A DNA stretch of 64,000 bases, taken from Antrihabitans cavernicola (GTDB taxonomy: Bacteria > Actinomycetota > Actinomycetes > Mycobacteriales > Mycobacteriaceae). The notes beneath the pieces are model-generated. The model worked only from the letters and a program-made list of their open reading frames with translations, was not told the DNA's origin and ran no database searches. The position numbers and the translations under genes are program-made. Positions 9,525 through 17,898 of this stretch are shown here, piece by piece (within the stretch, counting starts at the first letter, position 1; each line of letters begins with the position of its first letter). The DNA is taken from the NCBI RefSeq assembly GCF_008297975.1, contig NZ_VLNY01000008.1, positions 163,767 to 227,766 of the forward strand. The letters are read 5' to 3'.

Positions 9525-9965
9525 ATGCGCAAACTCAGCCTGACACTCCTTGCCGCGGCCGCCGCCGCTCTGCTCGCCAGTCCCGCCGTCGCTTCGGCAG
9601 ACCCGGCACCGGCGGACGGCCCGGGTGTCGCCCAGGTCCGCGCGTATGTGGCGGCCTTGATCAGCCACAACGCAGACGCGGTTCGTTTCGCGCCGGACAC
9701 CGTCCGCGTCGAGAACGGTGCCACCACGGCGACAACGGGTGCGCAGATCGCCGACGACATTCGCAACAGCCCGGTGTACAAGACCTTCCAGGGCTACCGC
9801 GATCTGACGATCACGCAGAACGGCGACAAGGTGACCGGCCGCTGGCTCCTCGACGCCGGCCTCGGCCCCGTCAAGGTCGTGACGGTTGCGGTCAACGAGA
9901 CCTTCGACGTTCCGGACGGCGTCATCCACCACCTCGACGCGCAGATCAGCCCCGCCGGGTCCTAA
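9525..9965 (+). CDS. Secreted protein, probable NTF2-like fold
   Basis: 146 residues with a clear Sec signal peptide (MRKLSLTLLAAAAAALLASP, cleavage near AVASA-DP). The mature part of about 120 residues (VAQVRAYVAALISHNADAVRFAPDTVRVENG... ) has the length and opening helix pattern of SnoaL/NTF2-like domains: a helix that counts out a cavity, then beta strands with DLTITQNGDKVTGRWLLD. No catalytic residues can be named. It is convergent with the DNA glycosylase gene and the two stop codons overlap by four bases. Confidence 0.7.
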   Translation: MRKLSLTLLAAAAAALLASPAVASADPAPADGPGVAQVRAYVAALISHNADAVRFAPDTVRVENGATTATTGAQIADDIRNSPVYKTFQGYRDLTITQNGDKVTGRWLLDAGLGPVKVVTVAVNETFDVPDGVIHHLDAQISPAGS

Positions 9966-10843
9966 ATCTTGCTGTGATCGGTCACGGCCGTTCGCGGTCC
10001 GAACTTGGGTTTGACGGCCTGACCGCTCACCTCGAGCAGCCTGATCGCTCGATAGCGGTGCGGCCGTAGCGGTTCCAGGTACTCGACCATCGCGTCGTCG
10101 TCGAACGGCTCCCCTGCCAGCGTCCAGCCGACGATTGCCGCGAGGTGGTAATCGCCGACCGACAGCGCGTCGGAGTCACCGAGTGCGCGTTGCCCCACTT
10201 CGGCGGCGGTCCACTCGCCGATTCCGGGAACCAGGCGGAGACGTTGTTGCGCTTGCTCGCGCGTCATGTCGACAGCTTCTTCCAGCCGATCGGCCATGCG
10301 CGCGGCCAAGACGATGGTCTTGGATCGTTGCGGATCGACGTTGGCGCGGTGGAACACCCATGACGGAATGTGGCGCCAGGCGTCCGCTGTCGGCGGTATG
10401 TACATGCCTGCCGGTGCGGGCCCGGGTGCGGGTTCGCCGTAGCGCCTGACCAGTTCGCGCCACGATCGCCGCGCCGCGATGCCGTGCACCTTCTGTTCGA
10501 GAATCGCGGGAATCAGCGATTCCAGCACCCGACCGGTGCGGAGCATGCGCAAGTCCGGAAAGCGGCGATGGGCTTCGGCGATCTTCGGGTGGTCAGGGCG
10601 AAAATCGCTCGAGTCTTCATCGAGGCAGAGCATTCGCGGCAGCTGATCGGCGAACTCCGCAGCGCCGGAACCCCAAGCACGTGAATGTATTTCGTTCCTG
10701 CCGTGCTGTGTAAGGCGGTAGGTGACGGCGCCGGAGTCCATGCGAGATGCCCGCCAGAGTGCGCCGTCCGAGGTCCGCTGGTGGCAGGGGTCGCCCCGGC
10801 CGCGCTGCAGCGGTCCGAGTGTCAGCGCCAAGTTCACCGGCAC
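9962..10843 (-). CDS. HhH-GPD DNA glycosylase, AlkA-like (3-methyladenine type)
   Basis: About 293 residues. The C-terminal half has the helix-hairpin-helix LVPGIGEWTAAEVGQRALGD followed by the catalytic-Asp region DALSVGDYHLAAI, diagnostic of the HhH-GPD base-excision superfamily. It lacks the four-Cys iron-sulfur loop of EndoIII/MutY, which points to the AlkA group that removes alkylated purines. The N-terminal domain (VNLALTLGPLQRGRGDPCHQ) fits actinobacterial members. GTG at 10843 is the first usable start; the frame continues a further 20 codons upstream to a stop without a standard start. Confidence 0.85.
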   Translation of the reverse strand: MPVNLALTLGPLQRGRGDPCHQRTSDGALWRASRMDSGAVTYRLTQHGRNEIHSRAWGSGAAEFADQLPRMLCLDEDSSDFRPDHPKIAEAHRRFPDLRMLRTGRVLESLIPAILEQKVHGIAARRSWRELVRRYGEPAPGPAPAGMYIPPTADAWRHIPSWVFHRANVDPQRSKTIVLAARMADRLEEAVDMTREQAQQRLRLVPGIGEWTAAEVGQRALGDSDALSVGDYHLAAIVGWTLAGEPFDDDAMVEYLEPLRPHRYRAIRLLEVSGQAVKPKFGPRTAVTDHSKI

Positions 10844-10947
10844 TTCGGTGATCAGGCGACGCTGCGCGTTAGCGACTGTTTCGTGAGCAATCTCTGCACT
10901 CTAGCCGCGCCAACCGACAGCCTTTGACGCGCGAGCGCCCTTCCGCA

Positions 10948-10971
10948 ATACTTAGGTCTGTGCCTACCTAT
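10948..10971. promoter_or_regulatory. Possible ArsR operator over the start of the ArsR gene
   Basis: Imperfect dyad ATA-N2-TAGG-N6-CCTA-N2-TAT (14 of 24 positions symmetric) overlaps the GTG start at 10960. A -10-like CAATACT at 10946-10952 would give a leaderless transcript. The arms are short, so the call is tentative. Confidence 0.4.
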
Positions 10972-11298
10972 CGTGTCGAACTCGACGCGCTGCTCCGCGC
11001 TCTCGCGGATCCGACGCGTCGAGCCGTCGTCGAGCGGTTGGGGAAATCTCCAGCTGTTGTGTCGGAGTTGGCGGCACCGTTCTCGATGGCATTGCCGTCG
11101 TTCTTGCAGCACCTACGCGTGCTCGAAGATGCGGGAATCGTTACGTCATACAAGCTCGGCCGGGTGCGCACTGTGAGCCTGCGGCCAGGCGCCCTCGATG
11201 TTCTGCACCTGTGGCTGGGTGAGCAACGCACCCCCGCAGAAGGCCAAGCCGACAGGCTCGGCATCCACCTGTCCCGCACCATCCCGAAGGGAACCTGA
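10960..11298 (+). CDS. ArsR-family regulator
   Basis: 112 residues from the GTG at 10960; an upstream ATG at 10924 would add 12 residues through a promoter-like stretch. The winged helix is clear: LLRALADPTRRAVVERLGKSP then VSELAAPFSMALPSFLQHLRVLEDAGIVTSYKLGRVRTV. No thiol metal site (ELCV motif) is present, so it is not a metal sensor; it is the type that pairs with SRPBCC genes. It starts a three-gene operon with the RibD-like gene (one base gap) and an SRPBCC gene. Confidence 0.88.
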   Translation: MPTYRVELDALLRALADPTRRAVVERLGKSPAVVSELAAPFSMALPSFLQHLRVLEDAGIVTSYKLGRVRTVSLRPGALDVLHLWLGEQRTPAEGQADRLGIHLSRTIPKGT

Positions 11299-11299
11299 A

Positions 11300-11947
11300 A
11301 TGACCCAAGTTCGACTCGACATGTTCGTCTCGCTCGACGGTTACAGCTCGACAACCGACCAAACCCCCGACAACCCGATGGGTGAGGATTGGGGTCGCCT
11401 GACCGCAGCCTTCGGCGCCACCCGCACGTTCCGCAAGAACGTGTTGGGCGATACCAGCGGTGCGGGCACGACCGGTCTGGACGACGCTCACGCTGCATCG
11501 CACTCCGAGGGCATCGGTGCCGAGATCATGGGCGCGACGATGTTCGGGCTGCACGCCTTCCCCGACGATCCGGACTGGAAGGGCTGGTGGGGTGACGAGC
11601 CGCCGTTCGGCACCCCGGTCTACGTCCTCACCCACACCGCGCCGCGTCCGCCGATCGAGATGGCGGGTGGCACCACCTTCCACTTCCGTAGTGCCGCAAT
11701 CGAAGACGTGCTCGCGGAGGCGACCGAGGCGGCAGGTGGCTTGGACGTGCGCGTCGGGGGTGGACTGGGCACGGCGCGTGCATTCCTGCAGGCAGGTCTT
11801 GTCGACCGGTTGCACCTGATGATCGCGCCGATCATGCTCGGCCGCGGAACGCGACTGTGGGACGACCTGCCCAGCCTCGACGCCACCCACAAAGTGACCA
11901 CAGAAGTTGCCGACAGCGGCACCATCCACGTCACCTTCACGCGATAG
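11300..11947 (+). CDS. Dihydrofolate-reductase-like protein (RibD C-terminal domain)
   Basis: 215 residues from the ATG at 11300, one base after the ArsR stop, preceded by GAAGGGAA. The pattern MTQVRLDMFVSLDGY at the start, MGATMFGLHAF in the middle and VGGGLGTARAFLQAGLVDRLHLMIAPIMLGRG near the end is the NADPH-binding RibD/YyaP fold used by many oxidoreductases of unknown substrate. It is not a folate DHFR. The operon with ArsR and SRPBCC is a widespread trio in actinobacteria, usually of unknown function. Confidence 0.85.
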   Translation: MTQVRLDMFVSLDGYSSTTDQTPDNPMGEDWGRLTAAFGATRTFRKNVLGDTSGAGTTGLDDAHAASHSEGIGAEIMGATMFGLHAFPDDPDWKGWWGDEPPFGTPVYVLTHTAPRPPIEMAGGTTFHFRSAAIEDVLAEATEAAGGLDVRVGGGLGTARAFLQAGLVDRLHLMIAPIMLGRGTRLWDDLPSLDATHKVTTEVADSGTIHVTFTR

Positions 11948-11956
11948 GACCAGTAC

Positions 11957-12418
11957 ATGTCGTTCGAACGCCGTCTTGCGCGCGCCGAGTTCACGCTGAC
12001 CCGCGACTACCCCGCTCCCGTCGAGCGCGTCTGGGATGCGTTCGCCGACGAGCAGCAGAAGCTTGCCTGGTGGGGCGCTGGCGATGCCATCGAAGCCGGC
12101 GAGTGGGTCTTCGACTTCCGCGTCGGCGGGCGCGACGTCGCCGAGGGCAAGTTTCACGACGGGCCGGTCTCCCGGTACGTAGCGACCTACACCGACATCG
12201 TCGAACACAACCGCATAGTCACGACGTACGACATGTGGCTCGACGGCTCTCACATGTCGACGTCGGTGGCGTCCTTGGAGTTCGAACCGGTCGATGCGGG
12301 CACTCGATTCACGCACACCGAGCATGGTGTTTTCTTCGACCAGTTCTGGGCCGACGGGCAGAACCGCAAGGACGGCACCTCAGGTCTGCTCGACGCGTTG
12401 GGTGTTTACGTCGCCTGA
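11957..12418 (+). CDS. SRPBCC (AHSA1/START-like) domain protein
   Basis: 153 residues, the third gene of the ArsR operon, nine bases after the previous stop. It shows the AHSA1 pattern: RDYPAPVERVWDAFADEQQKLAWW at the start, a middle with DFRVGGRD, and SVASLEFEPVDAGTRFTHTEHG before the C-terminal helix WADGQNRKDGTSGLLDAL. The fold makes a hydrophobic ligand cavity. Ligand and reaction are unknown. It converges on the AsnC gene with a 16-base gap. Confidence 0.88.
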   Translation: MSFERRLARAEFTLTRDYPAPVERVWDAFADEQQKLAWWGAGDAIEAGEWVFDFRVGGRDVAEGKFHDGPVSRYVATYTDIVEHNRIVTTYDMWLDGSHMSTSVASLEFEPVDAGTRFTHTEHGVFFDQFWADGQNRKDGTSGLLDALGVYVA

Positions 12419-12434
12419 CGTGTGCACATCGGGT

Positions 12435-13445
12435 TCACAAACGCCGCAGGCGCTCACCGACCACACGGGTCTGCTCCTGCTTGAAACGACGGCCGCTCGG
12501 TTGCACCTCGACTGCCTCCAGGCCGGGAAGTGTGCTGATCGGGCCGCTGGTCACCAGGTGATAGATCGACTCGAGATCGCGGCAGAGCACCGAGCAGATC
12601 ATGTTCTGCGGGCCGCTGATCGCGGCGGCGAAGCCCACCTCCGGTATGTCCGCCAGCGCATGGCCGGCCTTGTCGACAGCGCCGGCACGGATCGTCAACC
12701 AGATCATCGCTCTACCGCGCAGGCCGACGATCTCCGGCAGAATTTCGGTCTCCAGGCGTAGCAGTCTGCTGGCCCTCAGCTCGTCGATGCGGCGGGTGAC
12801 ACGGGCTGGAGACCAGCCGATCTGCGACGCGATAACCGTCGCGGTCGCGCGCCCGTCGGCAACGAGGGCAGCGAGCAACGGTCGATCGTCCGCGCGCAAC
12901 GTCGTCGCATCGGCAGGCACAGTGAACCGGGGACGCAGCGCAGTCGTCTGCTCGGCCGTGAGCGGATCGGGAAAGTCGTCCCAGTCGGCGCGATCCTCGC
13001 TCCAGAATTTGTACAACATCACCTGGGCGGAGAGATCGAGCACTTCACGGGTGCGGGGAAGCCGATCGAGCAGTGCATCCTCACCGGCATCATCGACCGG
13101 AATTCGAACGACGCACATCACTTCGGTGCCGCCCGCCATCAGATTCACCCACGACACGTCCGGGCGGGCAGCGAGCGCGTCGGCAACGGCGGTCGCCATC
13201 CCCAGTCGGCATTTCAGTCGGACCATCCAGTTGCGCATCGTCTGCAGGTCGGTTCCGACGCCGATGACGTTGATCGCCCCGATGTCACGCAGTCGGCGGA
13301 ATCGGCGGGCGGCAGTCTGCTCGCTGACGCCGAGTACCTCGGCGACCCGGCTGAACGGCGCACGACCATCGACGACCAACGCATGGAGGATTTGACGATC
13401 CAGACGGTCCAAGTCGATGGATAACGGTCCCACGGTTCGGGTCAT
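12435..13445 (-). CDS. Lrp/AsnC-family regulator with duplicated HTH and effector domains
   Basis: 336 residues, about twice a normal Lrp. There are two AsnC-type helix-turn-helix units: residues about 10-50 (LDRQILHALVVDGRAPFSRVAEVLG...) and about 185-230 (DRPLLAALVADGRATATVIASQIG...), each followed by a ligand-binding (RAM-like) region, e.g. VSWVNLMAGGTEVMCVVRIP and VGFAAAISGPQNMICSVLC. Double-unit AsnC proteins are common in actinobacteria. It is divergent from the MFS gene at 13543, which it probably controls. A GCCAG-TG-CTGGC dyad at 13469-13480 between them could be a site, but it is short. Confidence 0.88.
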   Translation of the reverse strand: MTRTVGPLSIDLDRLDRQILHALVVDGRAPFSRVAEVLGVSEQTAARRFRRLRDIGAINVIGVGTDLQTMRNWMVRLKCRLGMATAVADALAARPDVSWVNLMAGGTEVMCVVRIPVDDAGEDALLDRLPRTREVLDLSAQVMLYKFWSEDRADWDDFPDPLTAEQTTALRPRFTVPADATTLRADDRPLLAALVADGRATATVIASQIGWSPARVTRRIDELRASRLLRLETEILPEIVGLRGRAMIWLTIRAGAVDKAGHALADIPEVGFAAAISGPQNMICSVLCRDLESIYHLVTSGPISTLPGLEAVEVQPSGRRFKQEQTRVVGERLRRL

Positions 13446-13542
13446 TGTCGGATTCTAGGTGAATTCTAGCCAGTGCTGGCAGATTTCTGTTCGACGCTAA
13501 ATTCTCGTAGTGGAACTCACTGCAAACCGAAAGGAGTCTGAC

Positions 13543-14961
13543 GTGCGTAAATGGGCACCCCTCATCGCCATCAGCCTCGGAACACTGATGTTGCTGGTCG
13601 ACGTCACGATCGTCAACGTCGCCCTACCAGCCATGGCCGACGACCTGAAAGCACCGTTCTCGACGCTGCAGTGGGTCATCGACGTCTACGCTCTTGCGCT
13701 CGCCGCTCTGGTTCTTGCCGCGGGCACCGTGGCCGATCGGATCGGTCATCGCACCGCCTACCTGGGCGGGCTCGGCCTGTTCGCCATGGCATCGGCCGCC
13801 AGCGGATTGGCCGACACCGCAACGCTGTTGGTGATCGCGCGCGGAGTTCAGGGTCTGGGTGGCGCCATCATGTTCGCCACCACCTTCGCTCTGCTCAACA
13901 GCTCCTACACCGGTAAAGACCGTGGCGCCGCGTACGGCGTCTGGGGTGCTGTCAGCGGTATGGCTGCGGCGATCGGTCCGATCGCGGGCGGCCTTCTCGT
14001 GGAGCATCTCTCGTGGCGCTGGATCTTCTTCGTCAACCTGCCGATCAGCGTGCTGGCGATCGTCATGGTGGTCGGGTACATCAGCGTGGGTGATCGTCGC
14101 GCGGACCAGAGACTCGACGTTGCAGGCATGCTGAGCTTCACACTCAGTGCCTCCGCACTGACCTTCGGTCTGATTCGCGGTGCCGAAGACGGCTGGACAT
14201 CGTCGACGGTGCTCGCGAGCTTCGTGGTCGCGGCAGCCGCGCTGATTGCGTTCGTGTCGATAGAACTTCGCATCGCCCAGCCGCTGCTCGACCTACGGTT
14301 GCTGCGGCACCGCCCGTTCGTCGGGTCGATGCTGGCCGGTGGAATTCTCACACTCACCGCCTTCGCGAACCTTGCCTACGTTGCGATTTGGCTGCAGAAC
14401 GTGCAAGGCCTCAGCCCCGTCGAAGCCGGCTTGGTCAGCTCACCGCTTGCGGTGGCCGCGTTCGTGGTGAGTGCCGTGACCGGGCGGGTCGTGCATGGTC
14501 GGGCGCCGCACCTGGTGATCGGCGGTGGCGTGCTGCTGGTGGGTATCGGTGAGCTGATCGTGTGGCTCCAGCTGGGCGATACCTCGGGTTGGGGTGCTTT
14601 GATGGCCGGACTGATCGTGGTCGGCCTCGGTGTGGGCCTGGCAACCCCGATGCTGTCGTCGACGGCGATGGGTGCCGTCGATCCGCGTCGCGGTGGTATG
14701 GCTGCCGGTGCCGTCAACACCTCGCGCCAGCTCGGCTTCGCCATCGGAATCGCCGCCCTCGGTGCGGTGTTCACCGCACATGTCGGGCAGCAGCTGCACC
14801 AGTATCCGATCACCGATGCGACGAGGGCTGCCGCGGCCGACGGATTGTCGATGACCTTCTTGGTCGCAGGCATCATCGGAGTGGTTGCCGGACTGGCGAT
14901 CACCGCCTTGATCCGACAACCACTCGCGAAAGAGGCTGAACTGCAACCTGTTCAGGTCTAG
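13543..14961 (+). CDS. DHA2-family MFS efflux transporter
   Basis: 472 residues from the GTG at 13543, chosen because AAGGAG lies at 13531-13536; a GTG at 13510 would add 11 residues but place the ribosome site inside the gene. About 14 spans, with motif A as GTVADRIGHRTAY and a motif C-like AIGPIAGGLLVE. It is related to, but distinct from, the pump at 3742. Substrate unknown. It ends by overlapping the opposite SRPBCC gene by four bases (CTAG). Likely regulator is the AsnC protein encoded divergently. Confidence 0.9.
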   Translation: MRKWAPLIAISLGTLMLLVDVTIVNVALPAMADDLKAPFSTLQWVIDVYALALAALVLAAGTVADRIGHRTAYLGGLGLFAMASAASGLADTATLLVIARGVQGLGGAIMFATTFALLNSSYTGKDRGAAYGVWGAVSGMAAAIGPIAGGLLVEHLSWRWIFFVNLPISVLAIVMVVGYISVGDRRADQRLDVAGMLSFTLSASALTFGLIRGAEDGWTSSTVLASFVVAAAALIAFVSIELRIAQPLLDLRLLRHRPFVGSMLAGGILTLTAFANLAYVAIWLQNVQGLSPVEAGLVSSPLAVAAFVVSAVTGRVVHGRAPHLVIGGGVLLVGIGELIVWLQLGDTSGWGALMAGLIVVGLGVGLATPMLSSTAMGAVDPRRGGMAAGAVNTSRQLGFAIGIAALGAVFTAHVGQQLHQYPITDATRAAAADGLSMTFLVAGIIGVVAGLAITALIRQPLAKEAELQPVQV

Positions 14962-15398
14962 TGCCAGTCGCTGATCTTGACGTCTCGCGGATCCGGTGCG
15001 CCGGAACCGGTCTCGATCAGCGACTTCAGGCTCATCAGGAACGTGGCCCACTTCGTGCTGCAGTGGTACATGAACTCGACTTCCTCGCGCCAGCCGCGAT
15101 GCGCGAAGAGAATGATCGCGAAATCGTCGCTCTGCTTGAGCTCCCAAGAGATCTCGGTCCCGATCCATTCCTCGGGGCCGTCGACGACCTCCCAGACCAC
15201 CTTTTTGCCCGGGTCGAGTTCGGTCACCTTCATATCGAATCCGCCTGGCCCGAAACGGAACTCGATGACCCCGCCTTCGTCGGCGTTGCCCGCGGTGTTG
15301 GATGCCCACCAACCGGCAAGGCCGTCGATGGTGGTGAGTGCCGTGTATACCTCGTCGACGGAGGAGATGACGCCGACCCGGTGCAGGATGTCTACCAT
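14958..15398 (-). CDS. SRPBCC (AHSA1-like) protein
   Basis: 146 residues: DILHRVGVISSVDEVYTALTTIDGLAGWW opening, VIEFRFGPGGFDMKV in the strands, GTEISWELKQSDDFAIILFAHRGW and a C-terminal helix. It is the last gene of a leftward trio (SRPBCC, ArsR, SRPBCC), starting one base after the ArsR stop. The two SRPBCC proteins of the operon share the fold but have low visible identity. Such proteins are often co-encoded with ArsR; ligand unknown. Confidence 0.88.
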   Translation of the reverse strand: MVDILHRVGVISSVDEVYTALTTIDGLAGWWASNTAGNADEGGVIEFRFGPGGFDMKVTELDPGKKVVWEVVDGPEEWIGTEISWELKQSDDFAIILFAHRGWREEVEFMYHCSTKWATFLMSLKSLIETGSGAPDPRDVKISDWH

Positions 15399-15399
15399 T

Positions 15400-15750
15400 C
15401 TATTTCCCTTCTCGCTTCTTCTTGTTCTGCTGGATTTGTTCTGCGATGCGTTTGATGCGTTGGAGCCTGCCGTCCCAGGCGTTTCCGACAGCGTTGAGCT
15501 GTGCGACGGCGCGTGCGAGCTGGTCGTCGTCGACGCGGTAGAGGCGTTCCCTACCGGCCGGTGTCACGTGAACCAAACCGACACGGTCCAGTACTCCGAG
15601 ATGTTTTGCGACGGCTTGTCGGGTGACCGGTAGCTGCTCGCTCAGGGTTGTCGCCGTTCCGCCGCCGGTGGCGAGGAGCAGATCGACCATTCGACGTCGG
15701 GTTGGGTCGCCGATCGCGGACCACAGATCGTCGTCGACCGGGCTGGTCAT
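15400..15750 (-). CDS. ArsR-family regulator
   Basis: 116 residues from the ATG at 15750; the reading frame is open for another 120 codons upstream, but those run antisense to the real upstream gene. Winged helix: LWSAIGDPTRRRMVDLLLATGGGTATTLSEQLPVTRQ..., then AVAKHLGVLDRVGLVHVTPAGRERLYRV. It has no metal-binding Cys pair. The start overlaps the stop of the SRPBCC gene upstream by ATGA. It most likely represses this operon through the twin sites at 16234-16293. Confidence 0.9.
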   Translation of the reverse strand: MTSPVDDDLWSAIGDPTRRRMVDLLLATGGGTATTLSEQLPVTRQAVAKHLGVLDRVGLVHVTPAGRERLYRVDDDQLARAVAQLNAVGNAWDGRLQRIKRIAEQIQQNKKKREGK

Positions 15751-16214
15751 CGCCGTGCACTCACTTGTCCCGCGTACTCGACCAGGCGCGGCAGGAACCG
15801 GTCCCAGCCCTCGACGTGGGAGTTGTACTGCTCTTCGAGAACTGCTACTTCCCAACCCATTTCGCGGAATCCGGTCTCGGTCATCCGGACCGTTGTACCT
15901 TCGCCGGTCGCAGTGAGCTCGAAGACGACGAGCATCGAATTGCCGACGGCAGCGGTCTCGCCAATCGGCTGTGTCCACCGGAAGGAGAACAATCGCGGTG
16001 GCTGCGCATCGACGACGGTGATCGCGACTGCCTGGCCGCCGGCATCGCAGTCGCCCCACTTCAGTTCGCCGGACGCGCCGGGAACCGGGGATTCCAGGCC
16101 CGCCACGTCGTCGGGCCACCACTCCTTGAGATGTTCGGGGCTGCTGACGACCTCGAAGACCACGTCGGGTGTGGCGTCGACGTACATCGTGCGTTCGATC
16201 TTTCCGTACTCCAT
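15747..16214 (-). CDS. SRPBCC (AHSA1-like) protein, first gene of ArsR operon
   Basis: 155 residues: YGKIERTMYVDATPDVVFEVVSSPEHLKEWWPDD at the start, SGELKWGDCDAGGQAV and FSFRWTQPIGE in the sheet, and a C-terminal helix EEQYNSHVEGWDRFLPRLVEYA. It is translationally coupled to the ArsR gene (ATGA overlap). Two identical-style operators lie just upstream, between it and the AAA ATPase gene end. Function unknown beyond the ligand-cavity fold. Confidence 0.9.
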   Translation of the reverse strand: MEYGKIERTMYVDATPDVVFEVVSSPEHLKEWWPDDVAGLESPVPGASGELKWGDCDAGGQAVAITVVDAQPPRLFSFRWTQPIGETAAVGNSMLVVFELTATGEGTTVRMTETGFREMGWEVAVLEEQYNSHVEGWDRFLPRLVEYAGQVSARR

Positions 16215-16233
16215 GTCCGCTCCTTCGTGATGT

Positions 16234-16248
16234 GCAACGTTTGGTTGC
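16234..16248. promoter_or_regulatory. ArsR operator copy 1
   Basis: GCAAC-GTTTG-GTTGC, a 15-bp dyad 20 bases upstream of the SRPBCC-ArsR-SRPBCC operon start. The surrounding GATG context is shared with copy 2, 45 bp away. Confidence 0.75.
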
Positions 16249-16278
16249 TCATAAAGGTAGCGGCAGATTCCGAGATGC

Positions 16279-16293
16279 GCAACCTTTGGTTGC
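16279..16293. promoter_or_regulatory. ArsR operator copy 2
   Basis: GCAAC-CTTTG-GTTGC, identical to copy 1 except for one central base and in the same orientation. The 45-bp centre spacing is close to four helical turns, so two dimers could bind the same face. Confidence 0.75.
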
Positions 16294-16307
16294 GGATTAG
16301 TTTTCGG

Positions 16308-17048
16308 CTAGTCGATCAGGTGCCGGAGGTAGCGATCCGGATCGGCGAGAAAGTCTCTGGTCAGCCGAACCGGTAGGGCGTCGTCGTAGACCACCAGATC
16401 GATGGTGCCGTCCTCGAGGATCTCGTAGATCGTTGCGCCTGGCAGCGCCAACAGGATGGGCGAATGTGTGGCGACGAGTATCTGGCAACCGCGCTTCGCG
16501 AGATGGGCGAGGTGAGCGATGACGGCCATGCAGCCGTTCGGCGACAGCGCGGCTTCCGGCTCGTCGAGTAGATACAGACCGTTGGGCGAGAACCGATGTT
16601 TCAGCAGGTCGACGAACGATTCGCCGTGCGAGCGTTCGTGTGCCGATACCCCGCCGAGCGTGGCCACCTGTTCGGGGCCGAGCCGTTCGGTTTCGGTGGC
16701 GACGTTGTAGTAGGACTCCGCGCGCAAGAAGAACCGGCTACGGGGCTTGGTGACGCCCCAGGTGAGCGAAAGGTGTTCGCCGAGTTGCGATTCGGTGGAA
16801 CGGGTCTCGAATCGATAGTTCTGGCTGCCGCCCTCCGGATTCAATCCGGCAGCAACGGCGATCGCCTCGATCAGCGTCGACTTGCCGCTACCGTTCTCGC
16901 CGACCAGAAACGTCACGCCCGGCGGAATCCGAAGGGAACCTGCGCCTTCGACGATGCGACGCACCACCGGTAGGTCGAAGGGGTATTCGTCTGCGTCGGC
17001 TCCCTTCCCGAAGCGCACCTCGCGAATGAACTGGGCTCGGGTCGTCAT
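16308..17048 (-). CDS. AAA/ABC-type ATPase (RecF/SMC-like head), stand-alone
   Basis: 246 residues. Walker A is FLVGENGSGKSTLIEAIAVA at about 45-65, signature-like region GGVSAHERSHGESFVDLL, Walker B GLYLLDEPEAALSP at about 160, and a switch His in ILVATHSPILLALPGA. This is the single-domain AAA family ATPase group with ABC-like heads but no transmembrane part; members have been linked to DNA or toxin-related roles but no specific job can be assigned. The start overlaps the stop of the deacetylase gene upstream (TGATG), so the two are co-expressed. Confidence 0.85.
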   Translation of the reverse strand: MTTRAQFIREVRFGKGADADEYPFDLPVVRRIVEGAGSLRIPPGVTFLVGENGSGKSTLIEAIAVAAGLNPEGGSQNYRFETRSTESQLGEHLSLTWGVTKPRSRFFLRAESYYNVATETERLGPEQVATLGGVSAHERSHGESFVDLLKHRFSPNGLYLLDEPEAALSPNGCMAVIAHLAHLAKRGCQILVATHSPILLALPGATIYEILEDGTIDLVVYDDALPVRLTRDFLADPDRYLRHLID

Positions 17049-17854
17049 CAGTCGTCGAGAAACCAGCCGCGCCGCATGCCGGGAGGCAGGCCGGGCTCGA
17101 TGTAGTACTCGCTGCCGAACATCACCGTGAACACCTCGGGCGGCATCGCCATGAACATGCCGATATCGGTCACCTGGCTCGCATGCGCCTGCATGGCCGC
17201 GCGGCGTTGCTCGATGAACGCGGAAACGTCCACCTCCCACGTGATCTCGGACTCCAAGCTCCCGATGGGGTTGCCGTCGTCAGCGGGACCGTCGGGATCG
17301 AATTCTTCGCGTTGCTCGAACGGTGCGAGGCTGATCATCCGGCGCATGGCATCGCGATTCATCGTCGCCTCCAACACGCGCGGGCGACGATTGGCCTTCT
17401 CCGCCGCGCGATGGAGTACCTGGTGCACCTTGATGTGGTCGGGATGGCCGTAGCCGCCGTGCCAGTCGTAGCCGGTGACGATGTCGGCGTCTTCCTCGTC
17501 CAGAATCGCGACCAGTCGATCCGCGGCCTCGTCGAGATCGGCGTTGAGGAACGATGCGGGATCCGAATTCTGCTCCCACCCCGTCATGCCGGAGTCGACG
17601 TAGTCCAGCCACGCGATGCGATGGGTGCCTAGCGCTTTCGCGGATGCCGCGGCTTCCTTTCGGCGACGATCGACCAGTGTTTCGCCCGGTGCGAGGTCGT
17701 CGGGTACCTCGCCGTGATCGCCGTTGGTGCCGTACACCACCACGACGCGGTGGCCCTCCGAGCTGGCACGCGCCATCGAGCCGGAGGTCTGCGAACTCTC
17801 GTCGTCGGGATGAGCGTGGAAGAAGACGATGGTGGTCACGGCTCTATCTTGCAC
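17048..17854 (-). CDS. PIG-L/LmbE-family zinc deacetylase
   Basis: About 268 residues from a GTG at 17854 (a second GTG at 17839 is possible). The zinc motif HAHPDDES is near residue 15 and the distal metal His is in GYGHPDH at about 140. The family hydrolyses N-acetyl-glucosamine-type amides; in actinobacteria close relatives are MshB and Mca of mycothiol metabolism, but this protein does not show enough to choose one of them, and many paralogues exist. Coupled to the ATPase gene downstream. It is divergent from the TetR gene at 17899 across that regulator's operator. Confidence 0.85.
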   Translation of the reverse strand: MQDRAVTTIVFFHAHPDDESSQTSGSMARASSEGHRVVVVYGTNGDHGEVPDDLAPGETLVDRRRKEAAASAKALGTHRIAWLDYVDSGMTGWEQNSDPASFLNADLDEAADRLVAILDEEDADIVTGYDWHGGYGHPDHIKVHQVLHRAAEKANRRPRVLEATMNRDAMRRMISLAPFEQREEFDPDGPADDGNPIGSLESEITWEVDVSAFIEQRRAAMQAHASQVTDIGMFMAMPPEVFTVMFGSEYYIEPGLPPGMRRGWFLDD

Positions 17855-17859
17855 CGCCG

Positions 17860-17889
17860 ATACTTGGACTCGAGATCAGGTTCACGTAT
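17860..17889. promoter_or_regulatory. TetR operator, site 1 (autoregulatory)
   Basis: ATACTTGGA (17860-17868), 12-bp spacer, TTCACGTAT (17881-17889), ten bases before the TetR ATG. Same arm and spacer lengths as the site at 20085-20114, with two arm mismatches relative to it. Confidence 0.75.
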
Positions 17890-17898
17890 AAGTAGGCA

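Noticed and set aside
13469..13480. GCCAG-TG-CTGGC dyad between the AsnC and MFS genes
   Set aside because: Well placed, but only 5-bp arms; too short to list as a site on its own and mentioned in the AsnC entry.
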